DNA of 64,000 nucleotides from Mucilaginibacter rubeus. Lineage in GTDB: Bacteria; Bacteroidota; Bacteroidia; Sphingobacteriales; Sphingobacteriaceae. A model generated the notes under the pieces. That model saw nothing but the letters and a program-made list of their open reading frames with translations. It made no database searches and had not been told where the DNA came from. Both the position numbers and the translations under genes were made by a program. Numbering within the stretch: the stretch's first letter is position 1; every line of letters starts with the position of its first letter. Positions 45,443-54,453 of this stretch are shown here, piece by piece. Location of the stretch: contig NZ_CP043450.1 of assembly GCF_003286415.2 (NCBI RefSeq), positions 6,820,001 to 6,884,000 on the forward strand, given 5' to 3'.

Positions 45443-46045
45443 ATGACAACGAACTTTTTTCAAAATATAGCAAGCCTTAATCTTCCCGGCACATGGAAGT
45501 TAGTCATTCAAACCGATGCAGACGGCAACATGACCGTATCTGAATTATTTAACGCTACCTGCGGGGATAAAGCGGTAAAGCTGATTATCCCTTATACACT
45601 CACAGGCACAGCGCAGGATTTAGACGAGGCATTTTTTACCAAGATTACCGAGCCTGTAGTAAAAACCGCCGAACTGCAAACCAATTTAGAAGCGCATTTA
45701 AAAAGCGTAGAACAGGCAAAAGCAGCTTCTAAATTGGTACAGGATGCAAAAGCTAAAGAAGCAAAAGATGCAAGAGAAGCCAAAACAAACACAGCGACTA
45801 AAAACACAGGGGATGCCGAAATTCCCGAACCAAAAATCAGCAAGGAGGACAAGAAAAAAGCTTACGATGAAGCGATGAGCAACGTAACAGAACTCATTAA
45901 AAAATTCAAGTTTTCCGAAGCCCTGACCATCCTGCCGAGCGTGGAAGAACACCCCAACAAAGAAAACGAACTAAAAAAGAAACGCCAGTATTTGGAGCAA
46001 CAAGCCAACCTGTACGAGAAAGCATTATTGAATTACAACTCCTAA
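45443..46045 (+). CDS. PRTRC system protein E
   Basis: A 200-aa protein from ATG 45443 (MTTNFFQNIASLNLPGTW). A conserved N-terminal domain is followed by a Lys/Ala/Glu-rich, probably coiled-coil linker (about 85-140) and a C-terminal helical region (KKFKFSEALTILPSV). It matches PRTRC protein E, a component of the ParB-related, ThiF-related cassette of mobile elements, whose role is unknown. An ATG at 45407 lies inside the previous gene and is rejected. Confidence 0.87.
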   Translation: MTTNFFQNIASLNLPGTWKLVIQTDADGNMTVSELFNATCGDKAVKLIIPYTLTGTAQDLDEAFFTKITEPVVKTAELQTNLEAHLKSVEQAKAASKLVQDAKAKEAKDAREAKTNTATKNTGDAEIPEPKISKEDKKKAYDEAMSNVTELIKKFKFSEALTILPSVEEHPNKENELKKKRQYLEQQANLYEKALLNYNS

Positions 46046-46057
46046 AAAAACACAGCC

Positions 46058-46276
46058 ATGTTAGAAACGAAATTACTACCAAGAGTTTTTGTCCATACCG
46101 AAAACGGGCAAAAAATACACCTGACCGACCCTAACGAGGATTTTAGCCCCGAAGCAGTATGCAACTATTATGCGAACCTGTACGCCATTCTGACTACCGC
46201 CAAAATTTCAGGGCCTGAGTTTGTGGACGACTGCCGGGAATATGAATTTGTGTCCACCATAGGGGTGAAAGGATAG
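46058..46276 (+). CDS. PRTRC system protein C (ubiquitin-like)
   Basis: A 72-aa protein with strand-strand-helix-strand pattern (LLPRVFVHTENGQKIHLTD, then EAVCNYYANLYAILTTA, then REYEFVSTIGVKG). It matches PRTRC protein C, proposed in comparative studies to have a ubiquitin-like beta-grasp fold. The C-terminus ends in a single Gly (GVKG), not a Gly-Gly pair. It is 12 bases after gene E. Family call is good; ubiquitin-like activity is an inference. Confidence 0.87.
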   Translation: MLETKLLPRVFVHTENGQKIHLTDPNEDFSPEAVCNYYANLYAILTTAKISGPEFVDDCREYEFVSTIGVKG

Positions 46277-46351
46277 GCGATGACCACCATGAGCCTCCCA
46301 AAAAAACACATCGGCTCATGGTAGCTTCATTGCCATTAAAGAACAAATAAT

Positions 46352-46531
46352 ATGAATGAAAACACCAAAGAGAACAAAGGATTAATCAAAGAACGCAATC
46401 AGCAACAATGGAAACTACATCAGCAACTCGCACACTTCGTAAAAGACCTCGACAGGCTACCCGATGCGCAGGAAGCAAGGCTCAACCGCCCGAAATCCGC
46501 ACCGCAGAACCTGTTACCAATGGTTTTTTAA
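46352..46531 (+). CDS. small hypothetical protein in PRTRC cassette (59 aa)
   Basis: Starting MNENTKENKGL at 46352, it runs to the TAA at 46531. It is very polar with a helical core (NQQQWKLHQQLAHFVKDLDR) and Pro-rich end. It overlaps in another frame the upstream part of the next open frame, whose true start is therefore likely 46543. No family was recognised. Confidence 0.6.
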   Translation: MNENTKENKGLIKERNQQQWKLHQQLAHFVKDLDRLPDAQEARLNRPKSAPQNLLPMVF

Positions 46532-46542
46532 GGCACAGCTTT

Positions 46543-47508
46543 ATGCCCATGTACCAGACCGCAACAGACTTGCCAAAACAATCAGCAGTAGAGGGGGATT
46601 TTTTTAAATCCCTCTCCTACCTCACTAAACATTATGGGCTAAACCTGACCAAATACCGCCAGTTACCCTATCCCTATAATATCCTGATGGCGCAAAAGGA
46701 GGTCAACCGCCAACTGAAAAAAAAGGGCAGGTGTCGGGAACTGCTGATCGTGGAACAGGAAGACAATCATACCTGCCTGACCGTTAAGGAAACGTTTAAT
46801 CAGGATTTTGGCTTGTTTTATATCCCGGTGATGCCCATTTATGACCTGTGGCAAAACCCTGAACATACCCATTGTGCCGAATTGATTACCGCCGTTTGCG
46901 CCTACCTGTATATCGAAGCGGATGTAACTTATTACCGGGACGAAGACACCTATATGTTTTACAATTATGAAATACTGGAAGAATGGATAACCGAGGGTAA
47001 GGACGACATGGAAGAAGACGATTATAACAGGCAAAAAACCGCTTATGACAACGCCCTGAAACAAGGGGATTTTATACAGGAAAAAATGATGGCAACAGGT
47101 TTCCGCCATAGTCTGGACAGCCTTATAGCCAACTTTAATGCCCTAAGCGATTTTGAGAAGGAATGCCTTACCGTTGCCCAAAAATGTTGGGACTTATGGC
47201 AGACCTTTCCCAAAATGAACCTTTTTAAACATGCCAGTTTACAGGATTATGAGGTGGAGGATTACGAGGATAATTATGTAGCCATGCACGAGTATTTCTC
47301 TTTTGTCGGGAGCGTGAACGATAGCGTAAGCGATACTTTGCGGGATATGGTGAACAACGATTTTAATGAGCGTGCCCGTTATCAGGAGCCTGAAGTCGTT
47401 ACTTTTTTTAATCAGGCACAACCCCGCTATACAGATGAACTGGCCTATGAAGATAAGCTATACCTGCTTATCGATGATTTATGTACCCTTTTATACCACA
47501 AGCCATGA
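46543..47508 (+). CDS. PRTRC system protein F
   Basis: A 321-aa acidic protein from ATG 46543 (MPMYQTATDLPKQ); the open frame extends to 46408 but that part overlaps the small gene and has frame-shadow composition. Conserved features include LTKHYGLNLTKYRQLPYP and AELITAVCAYLYIEADVTYY. It is the family F component of the cassette by position and resemblance. Its role is unknown. The stop overlaps the next ATG (ATGA). Confidence 0.8.
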   Translation: MPMYQTATDLPKQSAVEGDFFKSLSYLTKHYGLNLTKYRQLPYPYNILMAQKEVNRQLKKKGRCRELLIVEQEDNHTCLTVKETFNQDFGLFYIPVMPIYDLWQNPEHTHCAELITAVCAYLYIEADVTYYRDEDTYMFYNYEILEEWITEGKDDMEEDDYNRQKTAYDNALKQGDFIQEKMMATGFRHSLDSLIANFNALSDFEKECLTVAQKCWDLWQTFPKMNLFKHASLQDYEVEDYEDNYVAMHEYFSFVGSVNDSVSDTLRDMVNNDFNERARYQEPEVVTFFNQAQPRYTDELAYEDKLYLLIDDLCTLLYHKP

Positions 47509-48224
47509 AAGACTTAACGAATACTTTTGGAAATTTATACCAGCCTGTAAAAGCCTTGCTTATCCTGCAAAAAACAGGCAATGGGCATCAATCCGATTTT
47601 TATATCGAAAGTTATGATATGGACGTTTCGGGTTGCCCCATCAACGGCCATCCGCTATCTATTCAGGAAAGCCATAAATTAGCAAAAGCGTTACAGGTAA
47701 ATGAAAAAAAGGCGCAGGGTTTTTTAAACCCAAAAGGCTTGATGCCCGTTAACGTGCTAACCATCAATAGCAGTTCATCCGGCTTTGCGGTATGGCACAC
47801 GCCACCCCAACAAATCAAACTGCTTTTCATAGAAAACCTCGGCATCCCATCAGAAATGGCGCATATCCCTGCAATGGTTTGGAAAGCAGGGAAAAATAGC
47901 CTACAGGTTTTTGTTATAACCGATACGGAATTTACAGAAAATACCCCTTTATATCATGCCCCGTTTTTTAATGTCTATCCTGACGGCAGGGTTTGCATGG
48001 GTAATGTGCGCATCAGCATCCCCAAAGATTGCGGGTTAGAACAGTTTATGGAACTATGGCAAAGCTATTTTTTCAATAGCTATTTCAGTCACCTGTTTAG
48101 CGGGCATCAGCCTGTAAAAGGAAACATCGTACAGCTATGGCAACACCTGACCAAAACAGGGGAGCAGTTCCCGACAGATGTATTGATACCCAATAAATTT
48201 CAAATTAAACACCTCATCAAATGA
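47505..48224 (+). CDS. PRTRC system protein B (E2-like fold candidate)
   Basis: A 239-aa protein from ATG 47505 (MKDLTNTFGN), overlapping gene F by ATGA. The segment LYHAPFFNVYPDGRVCMGNV (149-168) resembles the E2 conjugating-enzyme pattern in which a His-Pro-Asn-like turn precedes an active Cys; here His151 and Cys164 are the candidates. This agrees with the published idea that PRTRC B is E2-like. It overlaps the ThiF gene by 4 bases. The chemistry has not been shown for this cassette. Confidence 0.85.
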   Translation: MKDLTNTFGNLYQPVKALLILQKTGNGHQSDFYIESYDMDVSGCPINGHPLSIQESHKLAKALQVNEKKAQGFLNPKGLMPVNVLTINSSSSGFAVWHTPPQQIKLLFIENLGIPSEMAHIPAMVWKAGKNSLQVFVITDTEFTENTPLYHAPFFNVYPDGRVCMGNVRISIPKDCGLEQFMELWQSYFFNSYFSHLFSGHQPVKGNIVQLWQHLTKTGEQFPTDVLIPNKFQIKHLIK

Positions 48225-49027
48225 AAACATTAACACCCATACATATTACGGATAACTACCTGATAAACCCTACCAATCCTATTACCGTTAACCTTATCGG
48301 TTGCGGTGGTACAGGTAGCCAAATGCTGACCAACCTCGCAAGAATAAATCAGGCCATGCTTGCGCTTAACCATCCCGGTCTTATGGTTTTTGCCTATGAT
48401 GATGATACGGTTAGCGAGGCCAACCTCGGCAGACAGCTATTTGCGGAAGCAGAAATCGGCTTGTACAAGAGCGTTGTATTGATTAACCGCATTAACCGTT
48501 TTTTTGGTACGAACTGGAAAGCGGTAACGCAACGCTATGATGCCGACTACGTGGAAGCGCAATCCAACGATGGCAAGGCCAATTTGTTCGTTACCTGCGT
48601 GGACAATGCCGTTTCGAGGTTTGAAATCGCTACAATATTGGAAGGCTTTACAGGCTACCAAAGCTATGAACGAAACCGCCCTTTATACTGGATGGATTTA
48701 GGGAACAGCAAAGACACCGGGCAGGTAGTTTTGTCAACAATAGGCAACCACAAACAACCAGAATCTAAGAAGTATGCACCCGTGGGAAACCTGCCGTTTG
48801 TTACCGAAACTTTTAAGGAACTGTTAGAAACGGCAGACGCTACTGACAACACGCCAAGCTGTTCCTTAGCCGAAGCCCTGACCAAACAGGATTTATTTAT
48901 CAATTCTACTTTGGCGAACATGGGTTCATCCCTGCTATGGCAACTGTTTAAGGAGGGCTTGCTGTTTAATAGGGGCTTCTTTATGAACCTCCATGATTTC
49001 AGGACACAACCACTAAAAGTAGCCTAA
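48221..49027 (+). CDS. PRTRC system ThiF/E1-like protein
   Basis: A 268-aa adenylation-type Rossmann protein: LIGCGGTGSQ (25-34) binds ATP, DDDTVSEANLGRQLF (60-74) has the Asp and Arg of E1/ThiF/MoeB enzymes, and a candidate Cys (Cys214 in TPSCSLAEAL) lies where the E1 thioester Cys would. E1-like enzymes activate ubiquitin-like carboxy termini as AMP esters. It is the last member of the B-ThiF overlap pair. Activity is inferred from motifs. Confidence 0.88.
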   Translation: MKTLTPIHITDNYLINPTNPITVNLIGCGGTGSQMLTNLARINQAMLALNHPGLMVFAYDDDTVSEANLGRQLFAEAEIGLYKSVVLINRINRFFGTNWKAVTQRYDADYVEAQSNDGKANLFVTCVDNAVSRFEIATILEGFTGYQSYERNRPLYWMDLGNSKDTGQVVLSTIGNHKQPESKKYAPVGNLPFVTETFKELLETADATDNTPSCSLAEALTKQDLFINSTLANMGSSLLWQLFKEGLLFNRGFFMNLHDFRTQPLKVA

Positions 49028-49033
49028 ACAGTC

Positions 49034-49216
49034 ATGAAGATAGTAGATATTAACGGGAAAATAATCACCGTAGAAAATTTGGATTTAGCTATCCTGCAAG
49101 CGGACGATTACCGCCACTACAGGCATGCCAATCCCTCATTCAAATCTTTGGATGAGGGCTTACAGGCTTATTGGGAAGATGTTTATCAAAAATTGCTCAG
49201 GCTAAGAAACGAATAA
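49034..49216 (+). CDS. small hypothetical protein in PRTRC cassette (60 aa)
   Basis: A 60-aa protein (MKIVDINGKIITVEN) 6 bases after the ThiF gene. It is helical at the end (EGLQAYWEDVYQKLLRL). The YRHYRHANPSFKSLDEGLQA segment recalls small proteins often seen at this site of ICEs. Function unknown. Confidence 0.72.
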   Translation: MKIVDINGKIITVENLDLAILQADDYRHYRHANPSFKSLDEGLQAYWEDVYQKLLRLRNE

Positions 49217-49222
49217 AAATCG

Positions 49223-49269
49223 CGCCATCCTGCCACTTGCTGCTTTCATCCGCAACAGGCAGGATGGCG
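49223..49269. repeat. perfect 12-bp inverted repeat
   Basis: CGCCATCCTGCC (49223-49234) pairs with GGCAGGATGGCG (49258-49269) across a 23-base loop, just after the stop at 49216. No T-tract follows, so it may act as a transcript stabiliser or a protein site rather than a terminator. Confidence 0.65.
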
Positions 49270-49356
49270 TGTTGGGTCGCCAGACTTTCATAAAATCAAT
49301 CCTGCCTCCGGCTATCCTTGCTTTTCTGAAACACTGGCCTATTTCAAATTAAGATC

Positions 49357-50490
49357 ATGGTAAAGATTAAAGAAGGCTATATAATGACAGCCCGTGAAAA
49401 GGCTGAATTTGACAGGGTAAATGCCTTGCCCCGTAAAACAGCAGGTCGAGTGGACTATTATTATAAACCGCAGACCAAATACCCGCCGCGTATTTATGTT
49501 TACATGCACGCCGAAACCTGGTGCGACCGTAACCGCAGGCCGATGGGCTTATTTTATGCGCACCCGTTTTTGTCCCGGCCAATGAACCGGGAGGAAATAG
49601 AATACCATCATTTTGACATCCGCCTTTGCTACCACCAATACGAGGATTGGGATAAACTCATTTATGCAGAGCAGCAGGAGGCGGAAGAACTGAATAAGGA
49701 ATCAGCCGGAACTGGCAGTGATTTTTTGGAAAAGCTTATGGGCTATAGGGAAAGATATACCATTGGCAAGCAGGAAAATAGCAAACGGGTGACAAGGACA
49801 GAAATTCCTGAAAAGGAGGAAAGCACAATGATCCGTGACCTGATACAGCATGGTCAAAACTACAGCGTGACCGAAATCGGGGAAAGACTGAGAACGGAAC
49901 AAATTGGGAAGAAAAGATTGGCTATCCTTATCCTGCTACGGGAATTATACAGAAATGCGTCGGGCGAATCCATCAAACTAACTATAACCGCCAGCGATAT
50001 TGAGCGTAAAGTCTTTGTTTCACAGGAATGTATCAGGAAAAATTTTGTAAGGCGGGTATTTCAAAAGAACCCGCTGTTTGCAATCGAAGAAATACAAACC
50101 CGTTACCCCGACTTTAACGAAACGATGCTCTACCATGACCTGAACAGGAAAAAAGCGAAAAGCAAAAGAAAGAAAACTAAACCCATCGTTGACCTGCGCC
50201 GTTGCCAGTTGGAGAAACTGGCCCGAAAACTTAGTCTTGAAGATATAAGCGAACAGGACTATCAAAGTACCTGTTGCCGGATAGTCCTCTTGCAAAATGC
50301 CCATACACTCCGCCTGCCGATTCCTTTAACCGTAACCCTGAATAAGGATACGCTGGTTTATTCTTTCAACTGGCGAACCAGGGAAACCGTGGTAAAATCC
50401 TTTGTGGATTTAGCGAACACACAGGGCATGACACACGAGCAATTGGGTAAACGGTATCAGGAAATAACCGGTTCCAATTATAGTTTTTGA
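49357..50490 (+). CDS. hypothetical ICE protein with basic Lys/Arg-rich core
   Basis: A 377-aa protein; the ATG at 49384 (MTAREKAEF) is a plausible alternative. The first third has YYYKPQTKYPPRIYVYMHAETWC, the middle a helical region (LLRELYRNASGES), and the second half a very basic segment (LNRKKAKSKRKKTKP) that may bind nucleic acid. It is known as a conserved but uncharacterised protein next to PRTRC-type loci. It ends before a strong hairpin. Confidence 0.75.
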   Translation: MVKIKEGYIMTAREKAEFDRVNALPRKTAGRVDYYYKPQTKYPPRIYVYMHAETWCDRNRRPMGLFYAHPFLSRPMNREEIEYHHFDIRLCYHQYEDWDKLIYAEQQEAEELNKESAGTGSDFLEKLMGYRERYTIGKQENSKRVTRTEIPEKEESTMIRDLIQHGQNYSVTEIGERLRTEQIGKKRLAILILLRELYRNASGESIKLTITASDIERKVFVSQECIRKNFVRRVFQKNPLFAIEEIQTRYPDFNETMLYHDLNRKKAKSKRKKTKPIVDLRRCQLEKLARKLSLEDISEQDYQSTCCRIVLLQNAHTLRLPIPLTVTLNKDTLVYSFNWRTRETVVKSFVDLANTQGMTHEQLGKRYQEITGSNYSF

Positions 50491-50503
50491 AAATCTTTTG
50501 GAC

Positions 50504-50570
50504 GGCCCCGGCAGAGCCGGGGCCCCAACGCCGCCTGTTTAGGTATAAGTGAGGTTCCCTGTAAACAGGC
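50504..50570. terminator. two hairpins between convergent genes
   Basis: A perfect 9-bp stem, GGCCCCGGC-AGA-GCCGGGGCC (50504-50524), is followed by GCCTGTTTA (50533-50541) pairing with TAAACAGGC (50562-50570). They lie between a plus-strand gene ending at 50490 and a minus-strand gene ending at 50589, fitting a bidirectional terminator. Confidence 0.75.
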
Positions 50571-50588
50571 AGCGCTTTGTTTTATAAA

Positions 50589-53500
50589 TTAATTGAGTTC
50601 ATAATGATGATCTGAAAACCTGTTGCCCGATGTCTTCTTTAGGTTTAGGTGTTTGATATCATCAATCACCTCATTAAGTTTTTTCATGTCCACGCCTTCC
50701 AGGTCATCGGTTGTTACCAAATCATCAAACTTGTTATCACCGATAAATTGCCCTTTTCTTTCCTGCCAGTCATTCCAGTATTTACGCAGGTCAAGCATTC
50801 CCAAATGCTCCCAGTAAATTGTTTTACCATTTTGAAGGTATATGGTAAAATCAGGGTGGATCTTGTATAGCAGACCGGGAATTTCTAAAGGGAACTCATA
50901 TTTGAAGTTTAACCCGCTTTTCTGCAAGGCCTGGTAAATGATCAGTTCGATTTTTGAGGAAACGGTTATTCCCGGTTCCGGTGAGAATTTACCCACCTTA
51001 ATCTCCGGTTTCCTGAAAATAGAGGTTCGCCGTGGCAAAAGCGCCGAGGTTTTTTTGGCTTTCATCAGCAGGTTTTCTCCGGTTTCCTGTATAAAAATGA
51101 ACAGTCTGAATTTGGAGCGGGTGAGCGCAGTATACAAAAGCTCCTTGTTCAACAAGGCTGTCTTTTTGGGGATGATCATAAACACATTTCGGAAATCACT
51201 GCCCTGTGATTTATGAACCGTAATCGCGTAACCGAGGTCAAAGTTTTCCTGGTCATCTATGGAGTTCAAAATACGGTCGGCATCCCTGAAAAAGTATTGT
51301 TTTTCCTGTTTCCACCAGTTTTTAGTTTTTTTGTATTTATAATTCACTACCCCCATGGAGCCATTGGAAAGGGCAAGCCTGCGGTTTGTCCCATAGCCCC
51401 AATACCAGTTATTAAGCCGGATGATCTTTTCAGACTGCCTGAATACATCTTCCTCTTTTCCCCTGGTATCTACATAACGGTATTGTCCCTGAATAAGCCG
51501 GTTAATGCCAACTGTCCCGAAATAGTCGGTACGGTAAGGGGTCAGCACCTGGAAAGATTCCAATTGCAATACGTCCCGCCATTTAAGGTTCTGATTGTTC
51601 ACATAGCCGCTGTCATACAATTTGAAAAGCAGGTTGAGCTTGGGAAAATGATCTTCGGGGATAGGAGCAGGTATTTCCAGTGTAAACACTTCCTCCAGTG
51701 CGGTGAGTACCTTTTGATGAAGGACTTCTTCATTGGGCCATTTATACACATATAGACCCTTGCTCTTTTTACCCTCCCCGCTATCGATCAGGTTAAAAGC
51801 CTGCTCATAACACCTTGTTTTTTCGGTGAACGCTTCTGCCAGCTCTAAAATATTTTCATCATTCTCTTGTCTGCAGTTGGAGGTTAAATGGATATAGTAT
51901 TGTGCAGCGAGCCGGTCATCAGATTTTAGGTAAGTGATCATATCGTGAAATGGCTTGCCCATGCCAATTGGGGGTAGCTGATTTTCATCACCCACCAGGA
52001 TCACTCTTTTAGGGTATTGTTCATTAATGCAGATGATGGAAAACAGGATGGACAGTTTGTTAAGATCGAGCATGGAAGATTCATCAATAACGAGGTTATC
52101 GATCCTGATCTTATCTTCATCATCCAGTTCAAAGGCCGCATCCCAATTATCGTTCAGATATCCGAATCCTTTATGATAAATATAACTGTCAATGGTCTTG
52201 GCCTCAATACCCTCCAAAGTAGTATGTGCCTTTATGTTTTCCGTGAGTCTTAATGCAGCCTTACCGGTCGGTGCCAGGATGACTACTTCTTCCCCCAAAG
52301 AGTTTAAGTGCTCAATGACCTTACTGGTTTCATAGGTTTTTCCCGCTCCCGGCTTGCCGGTAAGCACAAAAAGTGCCTTCTCAAAAACGTTTTGGTAAAG
52401 CTGTTTTCTTTCGTTCGTAAAGATCTCAACCTGTTCCGTTGTTTTGACAATTTCGGCTAATTTGGCAAGACTGCTTTTGATATGTTTAGCAATATCAATA
52501 TTGCCGCGGTAGGCTGTCTTTCGGTTCATAAGGGTGGTGATGGTTTCCTCCACATAAGCCTCGGCCTGTTTGACGATCTTCAGGTAGATGTATTTTTCTT
52601 TTTTGGATTCCTCGATATAGAGTTTTTCAAGAAAGTGGGCTTTATAATAATCATCCAGCAACAGGATGGCCTCATCGTCAAGTTTGATACCTGATTTGTA
52701 GATCAGTGGATATTCGTAAAGGTTATCTAACGTTTCTTTGGCCGAACTGTAACAATGGCCCTGGCTACTGATCTGCCATAGGTAATTAATGATTACCGAA
52801 CGTAACCGCTGCGGGCTGTCCTCCTTTAAACGCTGCATCTTCCGGTGCCGGGTCATAAAGTTGGTGTCAGGGATCATACCCATATCCACTTTAAAAACAT
52901 CTATGGGTTCATCCTGCATATCCGGGATGTCCAGGTTATCCTCATCAGGCTCATATTCCTCATAAAGGATATAAGGGTTTTCCTCAATGATTTTAAGCAA
53001 CGGTTTATCCTTAATGATCTTATTGACCTGGTGCTCCGTTAATATAAATAGCGATAGCTTACTGAACGACTTATGATACTTTTTAAATTGCTGGCTCTCG
53101 GCCAGGTCAAGCAAAGTATCTTCAAAAGGCATCAGGTAGCCAGGGAAATCTTCTGCCAATATCGAATCGAAGATTTTTTGCAGGTCATAGTCATTGTTAG
53201 CATTGAACCGGATGATCTTCGCCAGCTCATCAGCTTTCTTTTTGTCTTCAATGAGGTAATTCAGCACATGCGCCAAGGCGGGATAAATGCCCCTTTTCTC
53301 CCAAACACCCCTGATCAGCTTTTCAATTTTTTCCTGCTCCGCTTCATAGTCGGTTTTAACAACGACCTGGTTATGATCCTGGATCTTCAAAATCGCTTTG
53401 CGGATTTTGTAGAGCAGGTAGAGGCATTTATCATCATCAATGTCCATGCTCACATACTTAAATCCTTTGATAAGTGATTCTTCATCTGCGACCACCTTGA

Positions 53501-54266
53501 TATCTTCCAGTAAGCTTGCTGCATCGGGGTGCGCGTCAGTATAGGCCAGATATTCATGGTAAGGTAACAATAAGGCGCTCTCCGGATCATGGCTGAATTG
53601 CAGCATCCAGTTCATCGTAGGAAAGTTTTTCATGGTTTCATCATCCTGCCAATTTCCGTCCTTAAACTTCTTACCGGGTGCCCTCCAATCCGCAACCTCT
53701 TCATCACTTAGGTCATAATGTTGCGGTACGGGCAATTCGCTGACCAGGGAACAACCCAAAATCAGGTATTTCATATCATCACCTGATACCGGGTTATCAT
53801 AGTTGGCGTAAAAAAACAGGACGGATTGCTTAGGAATGAATTTTTGGATATAATTATCAATCCGTTGGTCGAGGTCCGGCCAGTAATTACCATGAAGCGC
53901 CTTGCTTTCTTTGCCATGAACGAATGATAGCTTAAAGGGCCAGGTGATTACCGAGTATTTGCGCAGGGTTTCAGGTATCCTTTGTTCTATCGAATCAAAG
54001 GCGTGCTGATGTTCCACAGGGATATCCTGATCACCGAATGCATTAATGCTCCAATAACAGGGTGGGACGTTTCCGGGTGTAAAGTTTTTGGCGACATATT
54101 CCCCGCGAACACCATCGCTTTGCTCGTAGGTTGTGTTTTTTCGCTTCTCGATCCTGCCGGATAACAGGGAATGAACGCCCGTACAATAGGTATTGGATGC
54201 CGGGTCGCAACAAACTTTACCGTTCCATTTGTTGTCATGCCAGGCCATTCGAACAGTTAAATGCAT
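50589..54266 (-). CDS. large RecD-like SF1 helicase with nuclease-like C-terminus
   Basis: A 1225-aa protein. Residues 1 to about 300 form an unusual N-terminal domain beginning MHLTVRMAWHDNKWNG with KVCCDPASNTYC and VPPCYWSINAFG. A helicase core follows: Walker A GKPGAGKT (637-644), VIDESS (726-731), GDENQLPP (759-766), YAITVHKSQGSDF (1013-1025) and LLYTALTRSK (1043-1052). The C-terminus has a PD-(D/E)XK-like set: Glu1107, HPDF (1137-1140) and YWEHLGM (1151-1157). Helicase identity is firm; nuclease activity and a phage-defence or DNA-processing role are inferred. It is a single-gene unit on the opposite strand. Confidence 0.88.
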   Translation of the reverse strand: MHLTVRMAWHDNKWNGKVCCDPASNTYCTGVHSLLSGRIEKRKNTTYEQSDGVRGEYVAKNFTPGNVPPCYWSINAFGDQDIPVEHQHAFDSIEQRIPETLRKYSVITWPFKLSFVHGKESKALHGNYWPDLDQRIDNYIQKFIPKQSVLFFYANYDNPVSGDDMKYLILGCSLVSELPVPQHYDLSDEEVADWRAPGKKFKDGNWQDDETMKNFPTMNWMLQFSHDPESALLLPYHEYLAYTDAHPDAASLLEDIKVVADEESLIKGFKYVSMDIDDDKCLYLLYKIRKAILKIQDHNQVVVKTDYEAEQEKIEKLIRGVWEKRGIYPALAHVLNYLIEDKKKADELAKIIRFNANNDYDLQKIFDSILAEDFPGYLMPFEDTLLDLAESQQFKKYHKSFSKLSLFILTEHQVNKIIKDKPLLKIIEENPYILYEEYEPDEDNLDIPDMQDEPIDVFKVDMGMIPDTNFMTRHRKMQRLKEDSPQRLRSVIINYLWQISSQGHCYSSAKETLDNLYEYPLIYKSGIKLDDEAILLLDDYYKAHFLEKLYIEESKKEKYIYLKIVKQAEAYVEETITTLMNRKTAYRGNIDIAKHIKSSLAKLAEIVKTTEQVEIFTNERKQLYQNVFEKALFVLTGKPGAGKTYETSKVIEHLNSLGEEVVILAPTGKAALRLTENIKAHTTLEGIEAKTIDSYIYHKGFGYLNDNWDAAFELDDEDKIRIDNLVIDESSMLDLNKLSILFSIICINEQYPKRVILVGDENQLPPIGMGKPFHDMITYLKSDDRLAAQYYIHLTSNCRQENDENILELAEAFTEKTRCYEQAFNLIDSGEGKKSKGLYVYKWPNEEVLHQKVLTALEEVFTLEIPAPIPEDHFPKLNLLFKLYDSGYVNNQNLKWRDVLQLESFQVLTPYRTDYFGTVGINRLIQGQYRYVDTRGKEEDVFRQSEKIIRLNNWYWGYGTNRRLALSNGSMGVVNYKYKKTKNWWKQEKQYFFRDADRILNSIDDQENFDLGYAITVHKSQGSDFRNVFMIIPKKTALLNKELLYTALTRSKFRLFIFIQETGENLLMKAKKTSALLPRRTSIFRKPEIKVGKFSPEPGITVSSKIELIIYQALQKSGLNFKYEFPLEIPGLLYKIHPDFTIYLQNGKTIYWEHLGMLDLRKYWNDWQERKGQFIGDNKFDDLVTTDDLEGVDMKKLNEVIDDIKHLNLKKTSGNRFSDHHYELN

Positions 54267-54453
54267 AAGGACAAGGTTATTGAATAATATGGTTTTATAT
54301 CCGGGTTAAATTAGATAAAAAAACCTTGCCGATAAATTATTATGGATTTAATTGAGGAATCTATACGCTTCAGCCGCGAGCTATCACAACTATTTGAGCC
54401 AGGCTGCCGGGAATAATTGTTAGTATCAGTAAGTAAGCAGAGAATTACAGCCC

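Noticed and set aside
46408..46542. Upstream extension of the PRTRC F frame
   Set aside because: Overlaps the 59-aa gene in a different frame and reads like a frame-shifted shadow; start set at 46543.
51213..51755. 180-codon plus-strand frame inside the helicase gene
   Set aside because: Antisense to a well-defined helicase; no family match.
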